From the NCBI GenBank assembly GCA_964472305.1, contig CAYYJR010000005.1:1-64000 (forward strand): 64,000 bases of DNA, read 5' to 3'. This document shows, piece by piece, positions 41,687 to 50,068 of this stretch (positions are counted from its first letter, which is position 1; every line of letters begins with the position of its first letter). The stretch is from CAYYJR01 sp964472305. Its GTDB lineage: Bacteria > Armatimonadota > Hebobacteria > CAIYQO01. The notes beneath the pieces were generated by a model that was not told the origin of the DNA, did no database searches, and saw only the letters and a program-made list of their open reading frames with translations. A program made the translations under genes and the position numbers.

Positions 41687-44600
41687 TCACTGCGTGCCGC
41701 CGAGGAAGTCGTAACTGATGCGCTTCTGCACGGCAGCGATCTGCGCGAACGACTGGTGGAGCAGCGTTTGCTCGATCTGGCCCAAACGGCGCGTGTGAAT
41801 GATGTTGTCCGGGGGGTGTTCGGCGGTAAGCGCCGCCGCCTGTTGCCGCAGCCGCAGCCGCAAGAGGAAGTCGTAGGCGTCGGCGATTTCCCGGCAGCTC
41901 GATTCAGGAAGGATATCCGCCATGGTCAGTTCGTGCAGGCGGTCGAGAGTGTTGGTCGCGTCTACCTGCTGGCGCAGTGCATACAGACGGGCGAAACTGA
42001 TGAGGGGTATCAGCGCGTCCTTGAGATCGAGTTGGCCGGTCTGCTCGATGGCGCCACCGCCGAGGAAGCGGCCAAACACCCGCGCGGGCGGCTTGAAGCG
42101 GAGCGAATCTTGCGCGAAATAGGGATAGAATGCGGGATGAGCGCGCGCCTGGGCAAAAACATGGCGATGCAATTCCCGCGCAATCTCCAGGTCGCCATAG
42201 AGTGGATGAAAGTCGAAAAAGATGGTGAACTCCAGCAGTTGCTGCGCCTCAGCGCGATCCATCCAATCCGTAAAATATTGCTTCCACACCGACAGCGGCT
42301 GGCACCAGCGCGGGTTTTGCGCCATCACCTCGCCCCGGCACAGCGGATACCCCGCTTGATCGAGCCAGGTGCATACGAAGCGTCCCAGCGCAGGAAGGTA
42401 GACCTCCGCTCGTGCCCGTGCATCGTCGTCGGGTGCGTTAAAGACGATGGCGTTGTCCTGGTCGCTGGACAGCGTCATCTCCTGCCGACCCTGGCTACCC
42501 AGGGCGAGAAAGACGAAAGGCACCGGGGCAGGACCCAGCTCCTGTTCCGCAAGGGCGATTAAGCGCACGGTGGCGGCGTTGCACACTGCGGAGATCATTC
42601 GCGTGATCAAGTGCGGGTGCGCGCCGCAGTCGAGCAACGCCCGCGCCAATCCTGGCACCCGGTGACAATTCTGTACCACCGCGTCCGGCGTAGCCGCCTC
42701 CTCCACCTCGCGGGTGAGCACGATCGGCCCGTAGCTGCGAAACTGCAGCAGTTCCTGGTTGCGAATCACCCCGACGATGCGGCCGGCGTCATCCGTCACC
42801 GCCAGGTGCTGGATATTTCGCTGCTCCATCAGCGACAGCGCCTCATAGATGACTGCATGCTCGGTGACGGTGACCAGCGGCGCGCTCATGATGTGATAGA
42901 CCGGCTGGCGAGCATCGGCGTCCGCGGCTACCACGCGCTGCCTGATATCCCCGTCTGTCACGATGCCGACAATATTGCCAGATTCAGCCTGAATCAACGC
43001 GGCGCTGGCGTGTTGCTCCGACATCAGGGTGGCGACGGCGACGGTCGGCGTGTCCAGCGCGCAACAGACAACATGGCGTTTGATGCGGCTGACCGGCTCA
43101 TGTAAAAAAAGTAACGAGGTTTGCAGGTGCTCGATGACCGCCGCCAGCTCGGTTTCACGGCGATCCTGTGCCGTCACATCCTCGATGACGCCGTCGATGA
43201 AGCGCGGAGCGCCGTGTTCGTCGCGGATTAGGCGGACGGCAATGGCCACCGTCCGCCGGCTCAGATCGCGCGACGCCAGGTGCAGCCGGCGCACGGCGGT
43301 ATCCTCGCGCTGCAATTCCTGCTGGAACTCCTCATATTGCGCGATGTCGTGGAAGAGATCGGCCAGGGTCGGCGGCATATGCTCCGGCGTCTCCCCCGTC
43401 GCCAGCAATCGCGCGGCGCTGCGATTGTAGGCAAGCAGCATGCCGCGGGCGGTGGGGCGGGCGCGGAAGATGCCGATCGGACTGTCGTCAATTACCTGGC
43501 GCAACTGCTGGTGGCGCTGATCGTTTGCGCCATCGTCGTCCGGTGACGCGCTAATGCTGCGGGAAAGTAAGATGAAACCCTTACGTTCCACCACGGCAAT
43601 ACGGCTCGGGGTCAGTACGCAGGCAACGCGTGTGCCATCGCGGCGCCGCAACACGGCGTCAAATCCGCCTATCGCTTCCTCGCCATCCAGCAGGCGGTGC
43701 AATTGCGTCCACGCCGCGTCATTCTCCGCGATTTCCGGGAACAGGTCCGACAGGTCGAGCAACTCCAACTCGCGCGGCGTGGCGCCCAGCATCTCCAAAA
43801 AGATGGGATTGGCATAACGGCACCGCCCTTCCAGCACCAGCAGCGTGCCTTCCGTCGTAGCCTCCACCAGGGAGCGGTAGCGTTCCGTGGAGTCGCGCAG
43901 GCTCTCTTCCACCTCTGCACGTTCCCGCTCCAGCCGCAAACTCTCGAACATGACATACAACAACAACAGCACGACAATGATTGAAATCACCAGGGTGGTC
44001 TGGACCACGCTGCGTTCGATGCGCTTGATCTCCAGCGTGACGTCCTCGATGTAGATGCCGGTGCCGATGATCCATCCCCAGGGCTGAAAGCCTTTGACGT
44101 AAGATTCCTTCGGAACCAACCGGCGGGGATCGTCATTCCACTGCCAGACGTAATGCGCATACCCCTCGTGGTGGCGCCGCACCACGTCGGCGAACTCGAC
44201 AAAAATCGCCACGCCGCGCGGATCGCGGAAGGTCGAGACGTCCTTTCCGTTCAGATCCTTGCGATATGGGTGCATAATGATACGCGGCGCCATATCTTGC
44301 AGCCAGAAATAGTCCTTGCTCGCATGGCCATAGCGCAAAGAGGCAATGCGTGAGATGGCTAGTGTCTGCGCCTGCGCGCGTGTCAGCCGGCCGGCACGTT
44401 CATCGCGTTCGAATCCAGCGAGAATGCTCCATGCGGAGTTGGTCAGTTCGCGGATCATCTCGCGCTTGCGTTCCAACAGCGACCGCTCGAAGGTCGGTAG
44501 GATGATGGCATAGACGGCGGTGATGAACAGTGCAATCGCCAGCAGGGTGGGGAAGAGGAAGTGAAAGAGGAATGCGCGCCATTTGAAGCGCGTCCGATGC

Positions 44601-45361
44601 CGCCCAACCGGCGGGATAACGGGCATTGGCGCGAGGGCATTGTTCGCGCAGACGGCATCGCGAAATGCCTTCCATAACGGGGTGGGCATCTCGATGCCTG
44701 CGCGGTGGTTCAACGCTTTGCGGTCGTGTATGTCAGTGCCGGCGCTCACCAGCAGGCTATGGCGTTGCGCCAGTTCGCATAATCGGCGGCGGTCGTCTGT
44801 ACTGAACGGCTCATATAACGCTTCAAGGCCGTCAAGGCCGCACGCCTGCAGCCGCGTCACCAGCGCCTCCAGCTTCACGGGATCGGGTTCCAGCATCAGC
44901 GGATGCGCGAGGAATGCGCGCCCGCCGGCGCGGTGCACCAGTGCGATCGCCTCTGCGATGTCCAGCCGTCCGTCGGGCACCGCGCTGTCCGCGTTATGCG
45001 GCGTCGGCGATCCCTTGGTGCGCAGTGATTCGGCGACGCTTTGCGCGGTGTGGGCGTTTGCCTGGCGCAGCGACACCAGCGTGGCCTGCAACTCGGGGTG
45101 GGTGGGATCGATGCCATAGGCGAGCAGGTGGGCTTCCTGTCCGTCGCATTGCGTGGTAATTTCGACGGCGGTGATGCAGCCGACTTCGCGCCGCGCCAGC
45201 GCCAGGCGAAACGCTTCCAGGCCGTCCAGACTGTTGTGATCGGTGAGGGCAGCCGCGACCACGCCCTCGGCGGAGAGATACTCGGCCAGTTCGCGCGGGG
45301 TTAGCGCACCGTCGCTGTGCACCGAATGACAGTGGAAATCAACGCGGGTCGTGGCGTGCAT
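41687..45361 (-). CDS. PHP-Cache-PAS-PAS-CBS-DUF294 fusion protein
   Basis: 1224 residues in one uninterrupted frame. Order: PHP phosphoesterase (5-235; D-F-H-C-H-S-V-H-S-D-G, L-T-D-H-N-S, E67, H78, H153, G-T-D-I-H), TM (264-287), Cache_2 extracytoplasmic sensor (290-450; Y-F-W-L-Q-D-M-A-P-R-I-I-M-H-P and W-G-W-I-I-G-T-G-I-Y), TM (453-471), PAS (about 488-603), PAS (about 615-735), CBS pair (765-880; T-D-G-D-I-R), DUF294 nucleotidyltransferase (895-1020; A-L-G-S-Q-G-R-Q-E-M-T with D967-x-D969) and DUF294_C (1050-1200). CBS-DUF294 proteins commonly sit beside ActP-type acetate symporters, as here. The sensor and PHP fused to it in one chain is unusual. It would sense an external small organic acid and act by nucleotidyl transfer or phosphoester cleavage; both outputs are inferred. 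Confidence 0.95.
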   Translation of the reverse strand: MHATTRVDFHCHSVHSDGALTPRELAEYLSAEGVVAAALTDHNSLDGLEAFRLALARREVGCITAVEITTQCDGQEAHLLAYGIDPTHPELQATLVSLRQANAHTAQSVAESLRTKGSPTPHNADSAVPDGRLDIAEAIALVHRAGGRAFLAHPLMLEPDPVKLEALVTRLQACGLDGLEALYEPFSTDDRRRLCELAQRHSLLVSAGTDIHDRKALNHRAGIEMPTPLWKAFRDAVCANNALAPMPVIPPVGRHRTRFKWRAFLFHFLFPTLLAIALFITAVYAIILPTFERSLLERKREMIRELTNSAWSILAGFERDERAGRLTRAQAQTLAISRIASLRYGHASKDYFWLQDMAPRIIMHPYRKDLNGKDVSTFRDPRGVAIFVEFADVVRRHHEGYAHYVWQWNDDPRRLVPKESYVKGFQPWGWIIGTGIYIEDVTLEIKRIERSVVQTTLVISIIVVLLLLYVMFESLRLERERAEVEESLRDSTERYRSLVEATTEGTLLVLEGRCRYANPIFLEMLGATPRELELLDLSDLFPEIAENDAAWTQLHRLLDGEEAIGGFDAVLRRRDGTRVACVLTPSRIAVVERKGFILLSRSISASPDDDGANDQRHQQLRQVIDDSPIGIFRARPTARGMLLAYNRSAARLLATGETPEHMPPTLADLFHDIAQYEEFQQELQREDTAVRRLHLASRDLSRRTVAIAVRLIRDEHGAPRFIDGVIEDVTAQDRRETELAAVIEHLQTSLLFLHEPVSRIKRHVVCCALDTPTVAVATLMSEQHASAALIQAESGNIVGIVTDGDIRQRVVAADADARQPVYHIMSAPLVTVTEHAVIYEALSLMEQRNIQHLAVTDDAGRIVGVIRNQELLQFRSYGPIVLTREVEEAATPDAVVQNCHRVPGLARALLDCGAHPHLITRMISAVCNAATVRLIALAEQELGPAPVPFVFLALGSQGRQEMTLSSDQDNAIVFNAPDDDARARAEVYLPALGRFVCTWLDQAGYPLCRGEVMAQNPRWCQPLSVWKQYFTDWMDRAEAQQLLEFTIFFDFHPLYGDLEIARELHRHVFAQARAHPAFYPYFAQDSLRFKPPARVFGRFLGGGAIEQTGQLDLKDALIPLISFARLYALRQQVDATNTLDRLHELTMADILPESSCREIADAYDFLLRLRLRQQAAALTAEHPPDNIIHTRRLGQIEQTLLHQSFAQIAAVQKRISYDFLGGTQ

Positions 45362-45385
45362 GGCTCCTTCCCGTGTAGACAGTTC

Positions 45386-45416
45386 GGTGTGAGCCGGCGT
45401 TCCGCCGGCTCACACC
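45386..45416 (-). terminator. hairpin between symporter and fusion gene
   Basis: 14-bp perfect stem (45386-45399 with 45403-45416), 3-nt loop, 33 bp after the symporter stop and 25 bp before the fusion gene's ATG. No U tract on the minus strand, so it may partly attenuate rather than end transcription into the fusion gene. Confidence 0.45.
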
Positions 45417-45449
45417 AGAGGTTACTTTATTATACTACGCCGCGAGCGA

Positions 45450-47375
45450 TCAATGTACAGCTTCGACCTGGACGGCATCGACCGCTTGTGTCACTGTTTT
45501 TTGCGTGCACAGCGACACGATGACCAACGTCAGGAAACTCAACGGAATGGAAACGATGCCGGGATTGCTGAAAGGCACCGGCGCCAGCGAGGGATCGATT
45601 CCGTAGAGCTTATACAAATCAGGCGAGAGCGCGATCAGCACCAGCGCCGATACGGTGCCGACGAGGACTGATACGGTGATGCCCGCCGCCGTGGTTTTTT
45701 TCCAGAACAATAGCATCAACACCGCGGGCAAGTTGGCGGAAGCCGCCACCGCGAAGGCCAGGCCGACCAGGAACGTCACATTGATGCCTTTGAAGAGAAT
45801 GCCGAGGATAATCGCCAATCCGCCGACCACAAAGGCGGATATCTTACCGGCGCGTACTTTCTGGTGGTCATCCATGCGGATGCGCATGAAGCGATCCATC
45901 AGATCGTGAGCGATTGCGCCCGACGCCGCCACAATCAGGCCGCTGACGGTGCCCAGCACGGTGGCGAACGCGATCGCTGAGATGAACGCGAACAGCAGAT
46001 TGCCGAAGGAGCGCGCCAGCAGCGGAGCAGCCATGTTACTGTCCGCCGGGTTCAGCACACCGTTCATCATGGCACCCAATCCCATGAACAGGGTAAGGAT
46101 GTAGAAGAAGCCGATGGAGGCGATGGCTACAATGGTGGACTTGCGCGCACTGGCCGCGTTGGGCACGGTGTAATACCGAATCAGGATATGCGGCAGCGCG
46201 GCGGTGCCCAGGAAAAGCGCCAGCATCAGCGAGACGAAGTCTACTTTTTCCAGCGGTGTGCCTTGCACTTTGAATTTCAGGCCGGGACGCATCAACTGGT
46301 TGCCGGGAGTGAGGGTGGAGAAGAAGACGCTCACCTTGCCGCCGTCTTTATCGACGAACTTCGCGTCTTTCCAACGCCGTACAATGGTGTTTTTGTCAGA
46401 CATGGCAGCCAGCAGGTCGACGGGAGTGATACTGCCTTTCGGCGCTTCCTTCTTCCCGCGCAGCAACTCGATATTGCTCACCGGCCGCAATACATTGGCC
46501 TTCGATGCCGGCGCGCCGTTGACGAATTTTTTCCCGTCGCGGGTCTCCACCTTGCACTGCGCCTCGTGCAGCACCACCTGGTCGTCCTTGCGGTCAACCA
46601 GCCACCAGGTTTCCTGCCCATTGCGCGATAACCGCGCTAATTGCGCGTGTGAGGCCTTGTCGTCGTGTAACTCGATCACCTGATAGGCGGGGTCTGTCAC
46701 GTTCAGGGTGCCGGCCGTTTCCATCGCGCTCAGCGTCTGGTAAACATATGCAGGCTTGCCGTCCGGGGTCGGCTTGGTGGTGAAGCCGCGTACGCACACC
46801 GCAATCACCAGCGCTAAGGAAAAGATAATGAGTAGGCCGCCTTTGAGAAACTGCACGTAGGTGGTGGAGGCCATGCCGGCGGTGGCGACGATGGTGATGA
46901 CCACCGCGCCGACGATAATCACGCCCCAGTGTTGTGCGATGCCCAGCAACGGCTCGACCAGCACACCCGCACCAACCATTTGCGGAATCAGGTAGCAAAT
47001 GGAAACCACCAGCGTGCTGATCGCCGCTGCCAGTTTGATGCCGCGTGAGTTGAATTTAGAATCCAGCGCGTCGGTAAAGGTATATTTGCCCAGACGCTTC
47101 ATGGCTTCGGCGACGACGAACAGTGCGACGATCCAGCCGGCCAGGTAGCCGATGGAATACAGGAAACCATCGTACCCGACAGTGGCGATCATGCCACAGA
47201 TGCCCAGGAACGAGGCGGCTGACAGGTAGTCACCGGCGAAAGCGATGCCGTTGACGCCCCAGTGAATTTGTCCGCCAGCGGCATAATAGCCGGAGGAGGT
47301 TTTCGTCTTGCGGCCCAGGTAGAACGACAGGCCGATTACGAAGACGACGAATAATAAAAAGATCGCAATGACCAC
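45450..47375 (-). CDS. cation/acetate symporter (ActP-like, sodium:solute symporter)
   Basis: 641 residues. SSS-family start (G-R-K-T-K-T-S-S-G-Y-Y-A-A-G-G), G-W-I-V-A-L-F-V-V-A-E-A-M-K-R-L-G-K-Y-T-F-T-D-A-L and I-A-V-C-V-R are ActP-like. Unlike the 549-residue E. coli ActP, a hydrophilic insert of about 180 residues (197-378) separates the sixth and seventh helices; it includes Y-V-Y-Q-T-L-S-A-M-E-T and W-W-L-V-D-R-K-D. GTG start, 1 nt after the DUF485 stop. Imports acetate or a similar monocarboxylate with sodium or protons; the exact ion is not clear from sequence. Confidence 0.93.
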   Translation of the reverse strand: MVIAIFLLFVVFVIGLSFYLGRKTKTSSGYYAAGGQIHWGVNGIAFAGDYLSAASFLGICGMIATVGYDGFLYSIGYLAGWIVALFVVAEAMKRLGKYTFTDALDSKFNSRGIKLAAAISTLVVSICYLIPQMVGAGVLVEPLLGIAQHWGVIIVGAVVITIVATAGMASTTYVQFLKGGLLIIFSLALVIAVCVRGFTTKPTPDGKPAYVYQTLSAMETAGTLNVTDPAYQVIELHDDKASHAQLARLSRNGQETWWLVDRKDDQVVLHEAQCKVETRDGKKFVNGAPASKANVLRPVSNIELLRGKKEAPKGSITPVDLLAAMSDKNTIVRRWKDAKFVDKDGGKVSVFFSTLTPGNQLMRPGLKFKVQGTPLEKVDFVSLMLALFLGTAALPHILIRYYTVPNAASARKSTIVAIASIGFFYILTLFMGLGAMMNGVLNPADSNMAAPLLARSFGNLLFAFISAIAFATVLGTVSGLIVAASGAIAHDLMDRFMRIRMDDHQKVRAGKISAFVVGGLAIILGILFKGINVTFLVGLAFAVAASANLPAVLMLLFWKKTTAAGITVSVLVGTVSALVLIALSPDLYKLYGIDPSLAPVPFSNPGIVSIPLSFLTLVIVSLCTQKTVTQAVDAVQVEAVH

Positions 47376-47376
47376 G

Positions 47377-47670
47377 TCAGTTCCCCTCTTCTTTCTTCAT
47401 CTGTGCTTCCAGCAGGCGCTCCTGCTTGCCGCACATTGCGTTGTAGACCATGGCCTGCGCCAGTGCGACAATGATTAAGGCGAATCCATAGACGGTAGCC
47501 AGGTTCAATCCCGCCAGTACGATCTTTTCCATCAGTTGCGGGGCATACAGGTTGATGGCGACAAAACCGGCATAAAACACGCAGTAACAGAGGAACATCC
47601 AGACACCAAGCTGGGTTTTATAGGCGATGGCATAATCTTTGCTCGCCGGCGCCGCGGGTTCGTGAAGCAC
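47377..47670 (-). CDS. DUF485 membrane protein (YjcH-like)
   Basis: 97 residues, GTG 7 nt after AAGGAG. Two transmembrane helices (about 23-45 and 58-78) with Y-K-T-Q-L-G-V-W-M-F-L-C-Y-C-V-F-Y-A-G-F-V-A-I-N and G-L-N-L-A-T-V-Y-G-F-A-L-I, the DUF485 signature. Always next to ActP-type symporters; probably a subunit or assembly factor. First gene of the DUF485-symporter-fusion transcript. Confidence 0.95.
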   Translation of the reverse strand: MLHEPAAPASKDYAIAYKTQLGVWMFLCYCVFYAGFVAINLYAPQLMEKIVLAGLNLATVYGFALIIVALAQAMVYNAMCGKQERLLEAQMKKEEGN

Positions 47671-47808
47671 GATGAACTCCTTTTTGTTGAAGATGAATGA
47701 CAGCGCTGGCTTTTCGTCGAGGATTCAACGCTGGCCATGATTATTTCGATAAATATATTAAGCATCCTTCCGGTTTGTTAACATAATCACAATCATTTTT
47801 AGCCGTGT

Positions 47809-47840
47809 TTGACCAGGGGTAGTGTTGACCAGGGGTAGTG
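47809..47840 (+). repeat. 16-bp tandem duplication
   Basis: TTGACCAGGGGTAGTG occurs twice in perfect tandem (47809-47824, 47825-47840), 139 bp upstream of the DUF485 start. It could be a regulator site in duplicate or simple slippage. Confidence 0.9.
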
Positions 47841-47870
47841 AAGGATCAACGAAGTTGGATATCATCGACG

Positions 47871-47908
47871 CCCTTCCGGTTCGCGACGGATGTCGCGAAC
47901 CGGAAGGG
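47871..47908. repeat. long hairpin, 17-bp arms
   Basis: Arms 47871-47887 and 47892-47908 pair perfectly around a 4-nt loop (three more imperfect pairs outside). It lies between the URO-D-like gene and the DUF485 promoter region. The 47671-48010 interval has no gene. Confidence 0.9.
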
Positions 47909-48010
47909 TGTACCAGACATTCGGTATTAGTTCCGACATTCACGATGTCGACGACCGCGACTGGTATCGATGGATTATAAAGGAAACAGACACAGTACCG
48001 GGATACGGCC

Positions 48011-49168
48011 TCAATCTCCCGTCGGTGCTGCAGATGACTCCCAGCCCCATGTCATGCGGTGGGCATATTCGTCCGCCACTTCGCGCATGGCACGGTAGAA
48101 CGCGGGGGGATCCTGTGCCGGGGTGACGGTGAGCGCGGGGATAACGATAACGTCCGGAGCCATCTGTTCCATGAGTTCCCGGTAGGTGGCCACCGCCGTC
48201 GTCTGATCGGAGGGGAAGGCGCCGAGGATGACGAAGGCGCGATGTGGGCACAGGCGCTTGATGATCGGCAGGTCGGCGCGGCTGTAGTCGTAGGCGAGAT
48301 CGAGGCAGCGCAGCGGGGGCGTATGCGACAGGTAGCCGTCCAGGCAGGGATTCGGTCCGCAGTTGTGCAAGCCGCCCCCGCCGTAACGTGCGAAAATCTG
48401 GTTATGATACGGCAGACTGAAGCGGCGGTAGCAATCGGGTGAGATGTTGGCGCTAATGTCATCCGATACGTGCCCTTTGCAGCCTTCGGGGAACCAGTAA
48501 TCGGGGAAGTCGGTGGTGGTGATGTGCGCTTCTCCACCGGCGGCGTCGATTTGTCGCGCGATGGTCGCAAGGTACAACGCTTGAATCTTTTCCAGCAGCA
48601 GACCCAGCGCGTCGGGTTCGTCATACATGGCGGTATACAGGGTGTCGCTGCCGAGCAGATCGCTCGCGACGTTCAAGCCGCCGGCCATGTCGAGCAGCGA
48701 CACGCTGATCAATCCTTCACCGGCGTCGGCGAATCGGCGTACACGCTGGATGCCCTCCGCCAACTGGCCAGCGTCGGGAGGCGGGATGCGCAGGTCCGCG
48801 ATGCGCGACAGGTCGGTCAGCGGTGGTGTCTGCACGCCGCAGGTTTGATTGGCATCGTCGCCCCAATACAACTCAGCGCCGAAGGCGGTCGCCAGGCAGG
48901 AGCATCCCACGTCCGGGCGCATGGCCGGTACGGTGTCGCCTTCGGGAATCGCCTGCCAGGTCAATCCCGCGGTGCGCAGCGCTTCCTCCAATTGCTTGTC
49001 GCCGTCCAGAAATTGTTCGCGCACGCTGTAGCGCGAGTCCGGTGGCGCCACCGTCATCAACACCGGCAGATGGTCCAGCGGCCGCCCTGCCCATAGGTCG
49101 CGGAACAACTGCTTTCGCCGCTCGATCTCATCGGCGGCAAACCGGTATGCGTGAATGTTGAATGCCAT
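48011..49168 (-). CDS. URO-D-like protein (third copy)
   Basis: 385 residues, ATG 5 nt after AGGGA. It starts with A-A-D-E-I-E-R-R-K-Q-L-F-R-D-L-W-A-G-R-P-L-D-H-L-P-V, a URO-D superfamily N-terminus. Other marks are T-A-F-G-A-E-L-Y-W, S-L-L-D-M-A-G-G-L-N and L-H-N-C-G-P-N-P-C in the usual zinc-site position. It is closer to the gene at 6698 in style than to HemE. Function unknown; a corrinoid-dependent demethylase role is only a guess. Confidence 0.82.
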   Translation of the reverse strand: MAFNIHAYRFAADEIERRKQLFRDLWAGRPLDHLPVLMTVAPPDSRYSVREQFLDGDKQLEEALRTAGLTWQAIPEGDTVPAMRPDVGCSCLATAFGAELYWGDDANQTCGVQTPPLTDLSRIADLRIPPPDAGQLAEGIQRVRRFADAGEGLISVSLLDMAGGLNVASDLLGSDTLYTAMYDEPDALGLLLEKIQALYLATIARQIDAAGGEAHITTTDFPDYWFPEGCKGHVSDDISANISPDCYRRFSLPYHNQIFARYGGGGLHNCGPNPCLDGYLSHTPPLRCLDLAYDYSRADLPIIKRLCPHRAFVILGAFPSDQTTAVATYRELMEQMAPDVIVIPALTVTPAQDPPAFYRAMREVADEYAHRMTWGWESSAAPTGD

Positions 49169-50068
49169 GCCTATCCCTTTCCGCGCTGGTGAAGCGTGCG
49201 GTAACAGCTCCAGGGAAGAATGTCAGGGAACGGAAATATGATGCAGCAGGCGTCTACCGGGAGCCTGCCGGTTAATCAGGAGAATGGGCTACCCGTCGCA
49301 CGACAACCAGACTACACCCATCCTCGGGTTATCATACGCTCCCGCGCTGATCCCGGTCAACGGGGTTTGCCGGTGGCACGTCTCGGGTGATACCGGTGTG
49401 CGCTCATTGTGAGAGATGGTGCATGAAAAATACCAAGACGTACGGAAGTCGGAATGGTTTCATTTTGTAGCACAGGGAAAAGGCGTATATTTGTGCGCCG
49501 CCCAGGCACATCGCAGCAGGCATCGCCTACGCAACAGCGAATGACAGGCGAAATCGGCAAGTGATCTTCCTGGGGGCACAATCTGTTGAAAAACACGCGG
49601 AAATATTTGTTGCGATAATGTTCCGTGACAGCGGTTGTCATGTTGCTGCGTTATACTGGTGACATGCCTGGATGGCATGGATGCCGTGAACAGGATACGA
49701 TGCCGGTGGCAGTGGAACAGGTTATGAAGAGCATCTCCTGGAGTGAATTGATAATCATTTGATATTTTCGCACATTGATCGAGCAGTCACAGACAACAGA
49801 TTGAGAAACATTGAGACAACAGACCTTCCTGTCACTGCCGCCGGCATTAACGAGCGTCCAAGCGCGTGAACAGTTCCGCGGATCTCAAGGAAGACGTGCC
49901 CAGCTGTGGCTAGTTTCGGAGCATTGCTGACGCAGCAGGACGTGCCGGACAGGGGTTGTCCGGCACGTCCTGCTCTCCATTCACGACTATCATGCTCGGT
50001 CTGGTTGTGCCTGATCGCGGCCATGCTGTATTTCGACCCGCCTTGCGAAGTGCGAATGGCGTTGATCG
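49169..50068. other. 900-bp interval without a recognised gene
   Basis: Open frames exist on both strands but read as Arg/Pro/His-rich noise. It contains a TGACA-GCGGT-TGTCA dyad near 49627, just upstream of TATACT at about 49655, and an 18-bp-arm hairpin at 49934-49974. Confidence 0.55.
49934..49974. repeat. hairpin with perfect 18-bp arms
   Basis: 49934-49951 pairs with 49957-49974 around GGGGT. The right flank resembles the flank of the palindrome at 39639. Confidence 0.92.

Noticed and set aside
45362..45449. Treating the 1224-aa protein as two genes
   Set aside because: The frame is continuous, with no internal stop or new ribosome site at domain borders; the hairpin lies outside the gene.
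49749..49763. TGATAATCATTTGAT resembling a Fur box
   Set aside because: 10 of 14 positions with a poor right half, and no gene in promoter position.
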